A stretch of 64,000 nucleotides of DNA. Origin: Tetmemena sp. SeJ-2015. Taxonomy: Eukaryota; Ciliophora; Spirotrichea; Sporadotrichida; Oxytrichidae. The notes below the pieces were generated by a model that was not told where the DNA came from, made no database searches, and saw only the letters and a list, made by a program, of their open reading frames with translations. Shown here piece by piece: positions 1 through 11,885 of this stretch (positions within the stretch are counted from its first letter, which is position 1; each line of letters begins with the position of its first letter). Where the stretch lies: positions 123,157-187,156 of the forward strand of contig JAJKFJ010020804.1 of NCBI GenBank assembly GCA_027382625.1, in the 5' to 3' direction. A program made the translations under genes and the position numbers.

Positions 1-101
1 CATTCTTGAAAAAGGATATGCTAAAATTCTTAATCTAAAACTCATCTGAAATTAAAGAAATAACTTTGAATCAACTCACTTAAATAGAGATTTATAAATC
101 A

Positions 102-2638
102 TCATATTAGTTCCTATCTTGTAGGACTAGATTGCGCTCCTCTTGCAGGAGATCTAGTTGGGGAATTGAAAGCAAGAGTCTTTTGGACTGCTACTTTCTC
201 ACTGAAACGCTTGAGAGGATCATTCCTATCTACTCTATCTAACTCCAAAGGAGTATAAATATCTATGAACTCTTCGATGCTCAAGTACCCTCCTCCAACA
301 CGAACTATAAATTAAGTTAAAAACAAATAGAAACTTACTCATAATCTTGTCTCTCTCGACCTTTACATATACTTTACGAGAGCCGAATGCATAAACGCCT
401 TCACTCTCCCTCATGAATAAAATCCTTAGTTTGTTTCTCTCAGGGTAGTTATTGATGAAGTCACTGATTCTATACGAATTATAAAACCTCGTGGAGATAA
501 TGATCTCCCTCTCTTTCATTTAGAAGTGCCTCTAGCTCCTTATTTCTTTCTCTAATCTACTTATCTTGTGTCTAAATTCTAGCTCTCCTCCAATTGCTAG
601 TTAGAATCTAAGAGTCGCTCATGCAGGTTCTCAACCGCCTTTCTTAATAGATCATTCTCCTCTGATTAGGAATTTAATTAGCTCTCAAGGTCATTCTTGA
701 TTTAGACGAAGTTTTATGCGCTCATTAGATCTTACTCTATCCTTTGATTTTCTTTAAGTAAATTTTCAATTTCTTCGTTCTTTCAAAGTTATATTACATA
801 ATCTAAGAAAGTATTTTAGCATTTCTTTGAACTAAATTTCCTCATGATTTCATCCATTTCCTTTTTCATCTGCTTTGCTTCATCTTCAGCTTAATTTGTG
901 TAGTCTTCGTAAGTCTTCCTTATGATTTCAATCTCAGTGAGCAGCTCTCTGTATCTTGCTTCTTCCAGCTTTTCTCTCGCGTTCATATCTTCCAAAGTCC
1001 TCATTAATTCTTAAATTACCTTCTAATGATACCATATTCATAACTTTTAAATAGCCTCATGAGTAAATCTCTCTACTCCTTAATGTCTTGGATGATGATA
1101 TTCAAGTCTCTGATTTTCTTGTCCTTGTCTCCCTCCCTCTTTAGTTTATCTGCGAGTTAAGCGTTAAGTACCTCTTGCTGAGAAATTTGACCCTCTAGCT
1201 CTCTAATCTTGAGTTTAAGTTTCTCTTGTGCGCCTGTCAAATCCATAATTTGAGAGTAAGAAGCATTCATCTACTAGCTGCAATCTTCCATACTCTAAAA
1301 TCAACATTTAAATTAGCATCATCTTCAAATTATTCAGCATATCTTTCAACTCTCAAAACACTTCTCTCGATTCTAAATGAGACTTACATTTTAGAAGCTT
1401 TCTTGTAACTTAGCGCGCTTTTACTCGCTCTCTATCAAGGCTTTAAATTCTTCGCGGAAGTCCTTCGAAACTTAAGACTGGTTCACTATCCTCAGCTCTT
1501 GATTTTCAAAATCTAGCAGCTTATTCTTCTGTTTCTCTTCATTGAGAGATGCTTTCAATTTCAGGATCCTAGAATGGATATTTATTACTCAGGAATATTG
1601 ATAGACTTTATAATAAAGCAATAAGAGGTTATTCTACTTACTCCAAATCTCTTGCACTAACTTGAGTAGCTAACTCCTCCATTTAGTTTGTGAGGTACTC
1701 TAGATACTTCTTCTTGCTTTAATTTGCCTCTCCTTCAGTGGGTTTGCCATCTAGCTCAGATTCATACTGCTAGTTCAAAATGAGCTGCTGTAAGTCAGCT
1801 CTTGACTTTTCACTTTCGATCAACCTCGCTTATAAAGCTTAGATATGATCCCTTTATTGCTCAACTATAGCTTATTAAATACTATCTTTTATAAGCGGTT
1901 AAGTTTTGATCAATCTTCTCAGTAGATCTGTATTTAACGATTTCAACCTCATAGGTCTTGATTTGCTTGCGAAATTGCTTGAGTTACTCCTCTTCTCGTT
2001 GCTGAGTGGCATATGTAATTATCCCACTAGATACAGTTCCATTGAAAATTCTTTGAATCATCAATGAAATAAGTGTGAATTGACTTGCTTTGTGTTGGAG
2101 AGATCTCTATTGAGAGTCTTTCTGCCTGGTGAGCTCTGTTCTCTGGTGCTAAAATTTAGCCTTTTCTTTTCTATAGGAGACTCTGCTGAAGTGAGTGTAG
2201 TTTGCTCGCCTCTCTTTCTTTGCCCTGCTGGCTGAGATTACTTTGTGGTGCTTTGAACGCTCGCATTAACAACTTATAGATCTAAAGTAGACTAAATAAA
2301 TGAGATATTGATTGGACTACCTTTGATTGAACATCTTTTTCTCCTTGGGGCTTAGCAAAGATTTAACTTGGGATTCTCATAATTAAATATGATATCTATA
2401 ACGAGTGAGTTTTGATTCTTCCAAGTGGTCAGTAGTGTCGGACCTCTACTCTGAGAGACCACTCTATGAGTTCTTTTGCCTGTGGCTGTTGAGATAGCTG
2501 ACTAACTGCTTGTTTGGTTAGTTTTGATGATTGAGGTATGAGGTGGCTGCTTGCTTTATTACTTGAGACTGCTTTTAAAGAGACATCGCGTCTCTGGGAC
2601 TCTACTATTCTTATAATCAATGAAGTTGTATTTTCCAT
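102..2638 (-). CDS. Coiled-coil protein with C-terminal GAS2/GAR domain
   Basis: Minus-strand gene; start taken at the ATG at 2638 (another in-frame ATG at 2656), stop TGA at 102-104. The N-terminus is Ser/Gln-rich, the middle (about 2000-540) is a long charged coiled coil, and the C-terminus carries a GAS2-related (GAR) domain: FGSRKVYVKVERDKIM followed, across a 34 b intron (305-338), by IRVGGGYLSIEEFIDIY. GAR domains bind microtubules, and coiled-coil plus GAR proteins link or organise the cytoskeleton. TAA/TAG read as Gln throughout. Frame changes near 2430-2380 and 2290 suggest one or more unresolved IESs plus a short intron, so the N-terminal third is not fully joined. Domain call is from the RVGGG core; the partner is inferred. 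Confidence 0.7.
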
Positions 2639-3141
2639 AATCCACACAAAACGCAATTAAATTAATATATTAATACCCCTGGAGAAGACTTTTCTTTTTG
2701 GAATGACTGGAGTCACTCAAATAATTTATACTTAAATATTATACTTCTTATTTTTTAAAAAGTCAGTTTAAGGGCGAGCTCCATTTATATGGACTTGATT
2801 ACTGCTCTCTGCAGGCAGCTCTTGATTTGAGTTTGTATGTGAGTGGTAGGAATCCTTTGATGAGATGGATTAGTTTTGCATCTTTGATATCTTTAGTTGC
2901 GTTTGATAATTTTCAATTTAATATATGTAAGTTTTAACACTTGATTCATTCATTTAAAGCGCAAAATACTTCGCAAACGCGAATAAATCCATAATTATAG
3001 TTACTCTAGTTCATATTTACAACACAATATTTTATTTTATTTACCTTCCTCAAATTCAAAATAGTCCAATCAAAGTGAAAAAAATAAGAGAATAATATAT
3101 TGAGGAGAGCCATCTCATGCTGCAAGATAAAGGATAAAAAA
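2639..3141. other. Divergent intergenic region
   Basis: AT-rich stretch between the minus-strand GAR gene and the plus-strand genes. No recognisable coding segment, RNA gene or repeat was seen. Confidence 0.5.
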
Positions 3142-3348
3142 ATGAATCATAGAGAGAGAGAGGGAGAGATATCTAGGCTATTGGGTGAAATGGAAGAGCT
3201 CAAACACTCAACAGATATCTACTATCCAGAGAGATCATGCATTATAGACACTCAACTCGCCGACTTCATCAATACAAATGTTTAAATAAGATAGTACTAG
3301 TTGCAATATGTTCTAAAAAGGTTGCAAGAAATAATAATTAATCTTTGA
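3142..3348 (+). CDS. Small ORF upstream of capping protein gene, unrecognised
   Basis: Open reading frame of about 68 codons when TAA/TAG are read as Gln, starting MNHREREGEISRLL and ending at TGA 3346-3348. It is charged and has no recognised motif. It ends only 23 b before the capping-protein start, so it may be a 5' leader ORF, a small gene, or a stray MDS from elsewhere. Real coding status is uncertain. Confidence 0.25.
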
Positions 3349-3371
3349 TTATAATTTTGATAGACGCTGAA

Positions 3372-4489
3372 ATGGAATCTAATTTGACTGTGCTCAATGC
3401 CTGCTTCAACCTTATGCGTCGTCTCTCGCCAAACGACATTAAGAAAAATGTGGCTGGCTTGGCAGCCCTAATCTAAAATGAGGACCTTAAATACGAGGTC
3501 ATTCAAAAAATTGACCAGCCACTTGGTAAGTGCTTAGTAAAGTGCAGCTAGAAAAATGCGATTGGAGTTTTACTATCCGCAAAAAGAGCATTTCCTCTCT
3601 CTTTTGGTATTGATTCTTATCTTTTATTAGAGATACAAATTGATCCAACTAATGGAAGAGAATTCCTACTCTGCGAGTACAACCGTGATGGAGATTCTTA
3701 CCGCTCTCCATGGACTAACAAATACTATCCCCAAGGAAGTGATGACTCAATTTATCCTTCAAACGAGTTGCTTTTACTCGAGCAAAAAGCGAATGATGTG
3801 TTCCAGAGTTATGCTCGACTTTACTTTGATTTCGCTCTCACAAGCGTATACTTCTTCGATACTGATATTGGCTTCGGAGGCTGCTTCTTAATCAAGAAAT
3901 GTAAGCACTCTTTAAAAAAATCCCTCTTGAAAGCATTTCGAAATACTTTAATCCAATAAAGGGGAATTACATTGCATAATTGAATATCTTTTGGATATGT
4001 GGATTATATCTTACTCGTTTTAGAAATTGAGCAGACTTCTAGCATTAAGACTGGGTCCTGGGACTCAATCCATATTGTGCAGGTCACTCTAGAAGAGAAA
4101 AAGGCTAAGTACAGAGTGACTTCAACTGTTTTCTTGAAAATGATCAGCACCAACCCCTCTTACGGTGAACTGGAAATTGCTGGAAATCTTTCTCGCTCCG
4201 TAAGTTGCTTACAGAAGCTTTAACATAGGTCTAACTGAAACTATAGAAAGAGGAAACTTACAGCTTGGATCAAGCCAAGTTCAACGATGACTTCCACCTT
4301 GGGAACATGGGTCGTTTGATTGAGGCAAACGAGACTGAGATCAGGCAAGAGATGGACTCCATCTACATTAACAAGACCAAACACATCATCAACACAGGCA
4401 GACTGAGAGAAGAGTATATGACCGCAGATGAGAAACTCAACTTCTAAAGAGAACTCTAAGAGGCAGTCAACGCCAAGAGGAAACAATGA
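3372..4489 (+). CDS. F-actin-capping protein subunit beta
   Basis: Beta subunit of the CapZ heterodimer, which caps actin filament barbed ends. The order of conserved blocks matches the family: N-terminal LMRRLSPNDIKKN, then LLCEYNRDGDSYRSPWTNKY, then YFFDTDIGFGGCFLIKK, SWDSIHIVQV, LSRS, and FHLGNMGRLIEANE near the C-terminus. Three GT..AG introns (start near 3525, 3901 and 4201) restore the frame; the second is about 110 b. Length (about 270 residues) is normal for the family. Stop is TGA at 4487-4489. TAA/TAG fall at Gln positions, which is direct evidence for the ciliate code. Start ATG 3372 gives the usual short N-terminus before the LMRRL helix. Confidence 0.93.
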
Positions 4490-4754
4490 AAGCATTCACT
4501 CGCCACCTCACTCAACAGAAGTGAAGCCTATCGTATTGATGAAAGTTCGTTAGATATGATTATCATCGCTATCTATAATTTGGGTAATAAAGTTGAGCTC
4601 TATAATTCCAGTTTGCGTTTTGTGATAAGAGTGATGATTATTTATTAAATTAATCGATTTAATAGAGTGTTACTGAATTATTTCTATAATTATTGCTAAA
4701 AACTGAGATTATCATTTGCGACCCCTCTTACTTTATGCTCTATATGATAATTAA

Positions 4755-5114
4755 ATGGTAGAGAAAGTGCTTTTGAAGAACGCTTTGAGTGCAAAGTTCG
4801 TGATTGGAGGATTCGTGGGTGCGACCCTCTTGATCCAGGGCATCTTCGTGAAGCAGAACTTGTTGAGCTCCGAGGTGTTCGGCGTTGACGGAAACGGAGG
4901 AAGAATGCTCAAGATCATCACTAACCTCACCGACGAGGAGATCGCAAGACTCAAGTACGTGAGAAGACTCCACTGGCACTGGAAGGGCAGCAGAAAGCTC
5001 CAGGTCTACAACGAGGGCATCTCCAACCAGGAACTCTCGGACAGAGGAATCCCAGTCCCAGACGACCAGTACATCGAGTACGAGAAGAGACCTCCCCACG
5101 ATAAGTACTTGTGA
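4755..5114 (+). CDS. Small single-pass protein, possibly mitochondrial
   Basis: Intronless 119-residue ORF with in-frame ATG and TGA. One hydrophobic segment near residues 14-33 (FVIGGFVGATLLIQGIFV) follows a short basic N-terminus; the remainder is soluble and charged with a Trp/His-rich stretch (LHWHWKGSRK). Codon use is much richer in C- and G-ending codons than the neighbours, with no TAA/TAG Gln codons, which suggests high expression. The shape fits an accessory subunit of a mitochondrial inner-membrane complex, but no family was recognised; that role is inference only. Confidence 0.65.
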   Translation: MVEKVLLKNALSAKFVIGGFVGATLLIQGIFVKQNLLSSEVFGVDGNGGRMLKIITNLTDEEIARLKYVRRLHWHWKGSRKLQVYNEGISNQELSDRGIPVPDDQYIEYEKRPPHDKYL

Positions 5115-5423
5115 GCACGCACATCACCCTCTTATCCAATAAAGGATGTTAATGTAGTGATGCATATGAGTGAGTTTAAATGGGTTTAAAGGAGTGGAGG
5201 GAGGAAACGAAAGAGACAGTCAAAATGCTAGGGAGAGAGGTCTGTGGAGGCAGCCATACTCTCTTTATTTTAGCAATTATTTAAAACCTTACTGTATCAT
5301 ATATCTAGATCGGGAGAGAAGGGGATGACTTTCTTTACGGAATGAACTTTAAGAAATAAATGATTAATTGTGATCATAATATTGAGAGAGGAGTGTTTGG
5401 TCTCAAAGTCTCTGTAAGTCTTA
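5115..5423. other. Convergent intergenic region
   Basis: Between two converging genes. No coding sequence, hairpin or RNA gene was recognised. Confidence 0.5.
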
Positions 5424-6326
5424 TCACTTTACATCATCTAGCTTACTTATCCAGCTGTCCAATTTATTGGAGAGGACTTCGTCGTTGTTTAGTAAATCAT
5501 TCGTCTTCTTCATAGCCTTGGATTCCTGGTATTAGAAGCAGATGTTGAACTTAAACATGGTGCAGAAGTGGCTCAAGAACTCGGGTCTCCCTCCCAGAAG
5601 AATCTTATCGTCTTCGATACATCCCTCCACAGCCAAGAAATCTTAGAAATTAACTCCATACTGCTTCTTGATTACATCCTTCAGCTACATATACTGATTG
5701 TCGTCCACGTTATTCACCCGGATATCAACCTCGCAGTTGTATGGGTTATATGGATTGCTGTCATCAATGTACTTAAACTTGGGCTGATAGTGATTTATGC
5801 GCTCATTCGCTTGATACAAGAAGTACTCGAATTTCTACACCACTCAAATTTTAGACCATTAGTAAATAAATAGAGAGTTTGAATCCTACTTACATCTGTG
5901 CTTTCATTGTTAGTCTTTGTGAGTCTCTTTGTGATGTTATAGCAGAATCTGAACTTATTGTCTTTGTACGGCTATCCAGGAGTTTTACCAGGGATGTAGA
6001 GTTGCTTTCCCATATAAGAGGAGTTTTGCTTTTGGACGAAAGTGACCTTCCTTTCTTGAGCAGGGCTTTGATTGACGCTACTGTTATTTCGGTCTATTTA
6101 AGTCTTCTCTTTGATTTGATAGCCTGCCCTCTCGAGTCTTTCTCTTTGCTCATTTAAACTGTAACTATTAAATTGTTTCATCAGTGAGATTATTAGATTT
6201 GGTAGTGATCGTTTGCTGTCTTTGAGGCTGGCCTTCTGGGCTCATAGGGTTAGTGAAGTCTCCAAAGTTTAGAGATGGCCCTCTGGGTCTTTGCTAGTTT
6301 GGCTATGACTGTCTTTCTCCTTCCAT
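5424..6326 (-). CDS. Hypothetical protein
   Basis: Minus-strand gene from ATG 6326 to TGA 5424-5426. The N-terminal part is Gln/Pro-rich (MEGERQSQPNQQRPRG) and the C-terminal two thirds look folded (GKQLYIPGKTPGQPYKDNKF; QLKDVIKKQYGVNFQDFLAV). A GT..AG intron (about 5835-5895) joins ..ESTD to KFEYFLYQANE. A frame change at about 6153 can be explained by one extra A in an AAA run or by a tiny 7 b IES with a TTA repeat. No family was recognised. It converges with the small membrane protein gene and diverges from the His-rich gene. Confidence 0.6.
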
Positions 6327-6424
6327 TGAATAGTTAATATTTTATTAACAACTGAGCTCTTATCAACTTGCTGTAGCAATCGAAATTATAACTCAGGTGA
6401 TATAATTATAATATAATAGAAAAA

Positions 6425-7223
6425 ATGTTCAGCAGCAAAGCATCTCTCACTGCTTCACAGAAGCTATTTTGGCTTCACAAATCCCTCTCCACTCCTCAGC
6501 TTATCGCCCTTTCCCAGAGGAGATTTGGGGCTGTCTCTCACGGCCACGGACATGGACACGGTCACGACGATCATCACGGTCATCACGGCCATGACGATCA
6601 TCACGGACACCACTAACATGGAGTTAATCACGTTTCTCAGGATCACAAGTTCTTGACTGCTGAGAGCTCAAACAAGCGCTTCCTCGTTTTCAACGGAATG
6701 AAAGCCACTGAACCTGCTTCCTACGAACTCACAAATCTCTACCAGCACCACAACAACCTTCCTCTTTCTCAGTAAGTCTTCTAAATTCTCATGGATTTTC
6801 TTCTTATTGAAATATTAACTTAACTTTCTTATAGTCATCAGCAGTTCTTCTCTGGTTATCCAGGTTCCCACCACTGGGAAGACGAGCCTAGAGTTCACGA
6901 TGAGCCATACGGTTACGAGATGGGAGATGATGTAAGTTTACTCTGACATTTAGACTCTGTTCATTTATTCTCTCAATATTTATTGAATCGCAAATTAATT
7001 CGTTCTGTAGCCTTTTGAAGAGGGTGGACAATATGACTATCCTTTAATTTTGATATTCGTGGCCATCACTTCATTCGCTCACCTCGTCCACGCTCACTTC
7101 TTCTTCGATAATCGTAAGGTGAGTGAGGTTCTTTACCACTAGAGACTCACTGCCTTCCAAATTGAAGATGAGATCAGAAGAATCAGAGTTGAGGATGCTC
7201 CCATCAGACACCCACAAAAATGA
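6425..7223 (+). CDS. His-rich single-pass membrane protein, probably mitochondrial
   Basis: Starts at ATG 6425 with a Ser/Leu/Lys/Arg-rich N-terminus that resembles a mitochondrial targeting peptide (SQKLFWLHKSLSTPQLIAL), followed by a run of HGHGHD/HHGHH units at about residues 38-65. Two introns (about 6773-6833 and 6931-7009) are removed cleanly. A hydrophobic helix (LILIFVAITSFAHLVHAHFFF) sits near the C-terminus, followed by a charged tail ending at TGA 7221-7223. A TAA inside the His tract is Gln. Codon use again favours C/G endings, suggesting strong expression. An accessory subunit of a respiratory complex is possible; the His repeats could bind metal. No family was recognised. Confidence 0.65.
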
Positions 7224-7970
7224 ACAAGCATTCTTTTGCCAAGAGCTAGAGCCACCAAACTGTAGCTCACAGGATTTTAGACTCGGTATTACGAAATGCT
7301 TTGCTCTTCATTATTTAAACTTTCATCGCATGTTAACATTTTGTACACAAGTGCTATTAATTTGAGTAGATAGAGTGAAGTAAAAAATTAATCTTTTTTA
7401 AACTCTAAAACATCACAAAGCCTTTTCAGCAACAGCCGTATTGATTATTTAATCTTCGCTATTTATTAAATTTTTAGTTTAAGTTTAATGGATTAATCGT
7501 AAAGCTTCACAAATATAAGCTACAAATCTACAGGCCGTGGAAGTTAAAAAAAGAGCAAGCTCATACTCATGAATTTGGGCTATTTCTTTACTCACGATTT
7601 GATGGTGCTAATGATTCTCTCAATGATTTCCAGCAAGGATCTAAATCTCCTCTGCATATCTTGCTCTTGCAAATTGTAAGATTAGTGTAAAATTCTCTGA
7701 AATATTTTTCTAAAAAATCATTTCTACTTCTAGCATTTATTTACCCAGCTTTTTATAACTCAGTTAATCCCTTGCTGACTGTTCCATAATTCTCCTTTTA
7801 GTCCCAAATTTTATAATATCCGTGATAAAAACTGGAAAATCTCTCAGAACTTGGGATGATGTTAATCATTCTCTTTGATTTTACTTAAAATGAAAAATAA
7901 AATCAACGAGGGTAAATTAATAAATTAATTAAACTTTTAGTCCAAATTTAAACATGTTTACTTCTTAAAG
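7224..7970. other. Intergenic region
   Basis: AT-rich stretch of about 750 b between two plus-strand genes. No recognisable gene, repeat or RNA was seen. Confidence 0.5.
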
Positions 7971-10900
7971 ATGGGTGAAATGATCCTAGTTGCACTCATT
8001 AATACCGTAGCTTGGATAATGGTAGTGAGAGGCATGGCTACGAGTGACTTCATGAAGATCATAGATTTCCTTGCACTTGCTTTCCCTATCTCACTTCTAT
8101 CACAAGTCGTTTTATTTTTCATAACTATTTTTACCTTCTAATTCGTTTTTAGCTAGGCTATTTTAGAGCGAAAGTTCAGCTTAACATGCTATTTAGGGTG
8201 CTTTCTATTCGCAGCTTCTATCATATTAGACTATTCCATCGAATACTACAATCAGTTTTGTAAAATATTTCTATTCCACTCTCTTACAAACTAATATTTA
8301 TGCAATGTTTGTGAATGACTAATCCCAGAGAGTTAATCAGATTCTGCAGACTTAGTATTTGCAGATAAACCCATTTTCTGATTCTAGAATGTTAGATACA
8401 ACCACTAACCTGTCAAATTCAAGCTACACTTCAACCAACGAGACAAAAGCAGTCTACTCTTTTTCAAACAACATGAATCTAACTTAGGACCTGCTTCTTA
8501 TGAGAAGGATGAAACAGGCTCCATCATCCTCATCTGCTTCGGTTCTGTTCTAAAATCTCTTGCAAGTGTCTTGCTCAAACGCTTTTAGCTCTTGCAAGGA
8601 TACAGAGATCGATATTAAAAAATAGAATCACTCTTCTATTAGATTATATTGCATCATCGATACATTCTTTCTAGAGCTACTGAGAGCATAAAGTCCAAGA
8701 GAGTGCAGATCGAGCCAGAAGATTTCAACAATGAAGGGCAACTTGCCAAAGTGCTCATAAAAGCTGACTCACTCATATTCAAGTAGGCCCTCGTGGTTGA
8801 GCAAGAAGCAAAGCTATTGCTAGCAATTGAAGATCAAATACATGACAATCTCAAGTAAGAAGGTCTCTCATCAATAATTGTTAACTTATATTCACTTTTT
8901 AAAATGAGATCAAGTTTCATGAAAAGGAGCGAGCTGAATATCTAGAAAACGTAAAGCTGCATCACCAGCTTAGACTTATTCAGAAAAAGATTAGCTTAGT
9001 CAACAAAGCAAAATCGTCTAAGAGAGCAAAGCAGATTATGGGTTAAATACCAATGGACTATCGAGGAGAGGTAAAAAAGAGATTAATATCAGAAAACCTT
9101 GTTCAATATATTTCACTCCACCCTTTAACTGAATTAATTATACTTTGATATTTTAAATTGAAATTTAATGGAGGACTGCGGCCCTATTAAGCCTATAATT
9201 ATTTAACATATTTTTCATCCTTTCTGGCAGCCAGTTTAATGGAATTCTGATGCATTTAAATTGCTATCAGTTTCTGACTATTCTAATTAAGTCTCATGTT
9301 GATTGCTTTATCTTGAGAAGGTCTGATCTTAAATTTGATGATATGAGATAAGCTATCATATAATTCGTTAAAATTATGAGGAATTTGAATTCAATAAATA
9401 AAATCCTTTTCAGTTACAAGCTGATCATCTAGACCATTTCCAACACCTAGTTAAAAACTGTATTTTAAATCTCTTACTCCCGATTTCAAATTCCTATTGA
9501 GCCATAATTAGAAGAGGTTAAAGGAAGATATGAAATCATACGATATCTCCCTCAAATCTATGAACGATAGAAAAGATATTAAAAAGGAACTCACTAGTCT
9601 TATTAATCATGAAGTGCATCTCTCTGAAGACTCATCTATTATTAATCAATTTTAAGGTGCCTTTAAATTTGAATCTGTAAGTCGGATCTATCTTACAGCG
9701 AATTTAATGACCTACTCAAGATTGATCCCACCAGGAAACTATTCTTATCTGAAGTCAAATACAAGCAAACACATAAGAAAGTCATTCAAGACATGCTAGA
9801 AAATTACAACTCACTCGATATCTTCCGTCATCTATTTCTTGAGGGAGAAGATGAGATTCATGCTCTCAAATTAGATCTTGTAATTTTAACATCAAAGTAT
9901 TTGATAGTTGATGATAAATAGTATTTTTTTAATATTTTCTTCAAGTGTATTTTTAGATCTGCTATTTGAGAATCCTTTCTTTGACTCTATAATTTTTGGA
10001 ACCTCAAGTTAAGACTAGTAGGACCTTAGCTGTGTTTTTAGATTAGTGATGTTTCCCTTGGCTTTTATTGCTGCAATGATGAATGACGAAAAACTGTACG
10101 GGCCCTTAAATATCTACTAACCAGAGACTATAAATAGCTTGCTTTTCAATTAAAAAGCCGCCTGTGCAATTGGCCTTGTGATTCTCATCTTCTAGTTTTA
10201 CTTTCAAGATTCAGTGAGATATAGAGTAGTGACTGAATTCAAAGACAAGGAAGAGTTTTTCTTCTTGAATTTGACAGCGATATTCGTTTGTTCGATGCTA
10301 TCTCTAATCTTTGTGGATATCAGGCCTGAGCTATCAGTATTAGACTTATTTGGAGTGTTTCTCTCAATCTGTGGCTACTATCTCTTATACCTTGGTTCTA
10401 TGACCCATTTCAATGATATGGATGCTCAATCTGCTATCAACTCAATCAAGCATAAAAATATTTCATCTCTTAGTTAGAAGCTATATATTTAAAGTTAGCA
10501 TTAATTCTTCTTCAAAAAACCTAGAGAATTATAGGAGTTCGATCTCAAACTTAACCAAATTTACGCTTTGTTAGGCCTTGAGGGTCTCTATAGAGTTCTT
10601 TTTGATACAGCTCTGGCTTAGAACAAACGACAGCTTTGGCACACAGCAGATCCAGTTACTCAACTTAGAGAGCAATTTGATGTTTATTATGACAGCAGGC
10701 GCAACTTGTGGGGAGGCAGCTATCCCAGACCATCAGTGGAAATCGTAGAGAAAGCCTTGGAAACTCAATCTTAACTTAAAAGATGGTAAAAATTTTTAAG
10801 TCTATACTATCTCATTATATTTTAACTAGTTGCAAAACGGGGTGTGTGGAGTGAGAATAGAGGTAGATCCAGACATTGACTTTAACAGCTATCATGTTGC

Positions 10901-11000
10901 CTTTAAAGGTGGGAAATTGTTAGACAGTGGAAGGAATCTGAGAAGGACAAAAGGATTAAGTAACTCTACAAAGAAAAGCTAGGTGATGTTGTTGATCTTT
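7971..11000 (+). CDS. Multi-pass membrane protein with coiled-coil loop, family unknown
   Basis: Starts at ATG 7971. N-terminal hydrophobic helices (MILVALINTVAWIMVV; FLALAFPISLLSQVVLFF; CYLGCFLFAASIIL) are followed by a further helix near 8520 (IILICFGSVLKSLASVLL), a long charged coiled coil (8600-9650), then more helices (MFPLAFIAAMM; IGLVILIFQFYF; LTAIFVCSMLSLIFV; LFGVFLSICGYYLLYLG) at 10,050-10,400 and a soluble C-terminus. Three IESs are resolved inside it (8256, 9671, 9871). A one-base T-run discrepancy occurs at 8460-8464. The 3' end is uncertain: after a possible intron near 10,790 one frame stops at 10,880 and another stays open to about 11,000 or beyond. Architecture suggests a channel or transporter-like protein, but no family was recognised. 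Confidence 0.6.
8256..8307 (+). other. IES, 52 b, pointer TTT
   Basis: Removing this segment joins ..IEYYNQ to FVNDQSQRVNQ in frame. Repeat copies are at 8256-8258 and 8308-8310. A longer match (TTTGT) nearby gives the wrong frame, so the three-base pointer is preferred. Confidence 0.6.
9671..9699 (+). other. IES, 29 b, pointer GAAT
   Basis: Copies of GAAT at 9671 and 9700. Excision restores the frame AFKFEFNDLLKIDP. The segment contains GT and AG but a splice would leave the wrong phase, so an IES fits better than an intron. Confidence 0.75.
9871..9952 (+). other. IES, 82 b, pointer TTAGATCT
   Basis: Perfect 8 b repeat TTAGATCT at 9871-9878 and 9953-9960. Excision gives HALKLDLLFENPFFDS in frame; without it the downstream membrane domain is out of frame. 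This is the longest of the well-supported pointers in the window. Confidence 0.85.
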
Positions 11001-11195
11001 GTTTTAAGATCAAATAATTTATATGTCTCTACTTATCTTTACGAGGATAGATTATTAAATTAAAAGCTTAAATATTAAATTCGGCTTATTATTTTAATTT
11101 TTGGAAGGAAAAAAAGTTTACCTAAATTTTTTTTTGTTATTTTTAAGGGAAAAACAATTTTAAATTTCCCTTTTTAAATAAAATTTTAATAATGA

Positions 11196-11885
11196 TTTGA
11201 GGATGATGAAGATGGTGAAGGCAAGAGAAAAGGGGAGGAGAAAAAGATTAGCTTAATTTTTTTTAAAAGAGTGGTAAAAATTCCAAAGGTAAGAAGCAGT
11301 TTACTGATAGGGATCAGTACCCAATTAAAAGACATAAAGGAGGGGCAGATTATGACAAACTTAGTAAGCCATAAAATTTGATAGAACCTAAATGGAAAAA
11401 AGGTGGTGACAAAAAAGGAGGAAAGAGTTCTATTTCGCCTCTCAACCAAAAAGGAATAATGGATGATTTCATTTCTTCAGCTGAAAAGAGCAATCTTTTT
11501 AATTATAAAATGCTCATCTTATGGACTGTGATTATTTTGAATCTGGGGGATATAAGCAACCTTGCTCAGATGTCTTAGCTGCCCTAGAAAAAGCTGAGTG
11601 ACATAGATGTGCAGAGGATGCAAGATCTGCAGAAAAAGATTGATCAGACTTTGAGATCGACTGCTCACGACAAGGGAAATATGTATGTAGATCTCAAGTA
11701 AATTAAAAAGGCTCAGTTCGCAGATTTTGGCTAAGAATCTAATTAATCTGTATTTGAAATGGTTTGAGTTTGAATTTAAAATGAATGAGCAATTCAAGTA
11801 AAGGATGATGGAAAACCCCCAAAAAAATCAATATGATGACGATGAAGACTTTGAAGAGCTAGACTTCCAGAAGATTAGAGAATGA
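11196..11885 (+). CDS. Small membrane protein, unrecognised
   Basis: The secure part runs from about 11,296 (KKQFTDRDQYPIKRHKGG) to TGA 11,883-11,885. It holds a Lys/Gly-rich segment, one hydrophobic helix (YKMLILWTVIILNLG), a helical charged region and an acidic C-terminus (DDDEDFEELDFQKIRE). An upstream acidic stretch (FEDDEDGEGKRKGEEKK) from about 11,196 probably belongs to it, but the frame shifts in A/T runs between 11,245 and 11,290, so the start is not fixed. One 16 b IES is resolved (11,753). A type II single-pass membrane protein is likely; no family was recognised. Confidence 0.5.
11753..11768 (+). other. IES, 16 b, pointer TTTGAA
   Basis: Copies of TTTGAA at 11,753 and 11,769. Excision removes in-frame TGA codons and yields NQSVFEFKMNEQFKQR, joining the acidic C-terminus in frame. 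Confidence 0.8.

Noticed and set aside
5568..6157. Two plus-strand ORFs rich in Ile/Leu/Val
   Set aside because: They are mirror images of the minus-strand gene at 5,424-6,326, which has an intron, a start and a TGA stop in a consistent frame.
11805..11830. C5A7 run resembling a telomere or telomere-bearing element end
   Set aside because: Single short run inside coding sequence (ENPQKNQ); no tandem C4A4 repeats or inverted element ends nearby.
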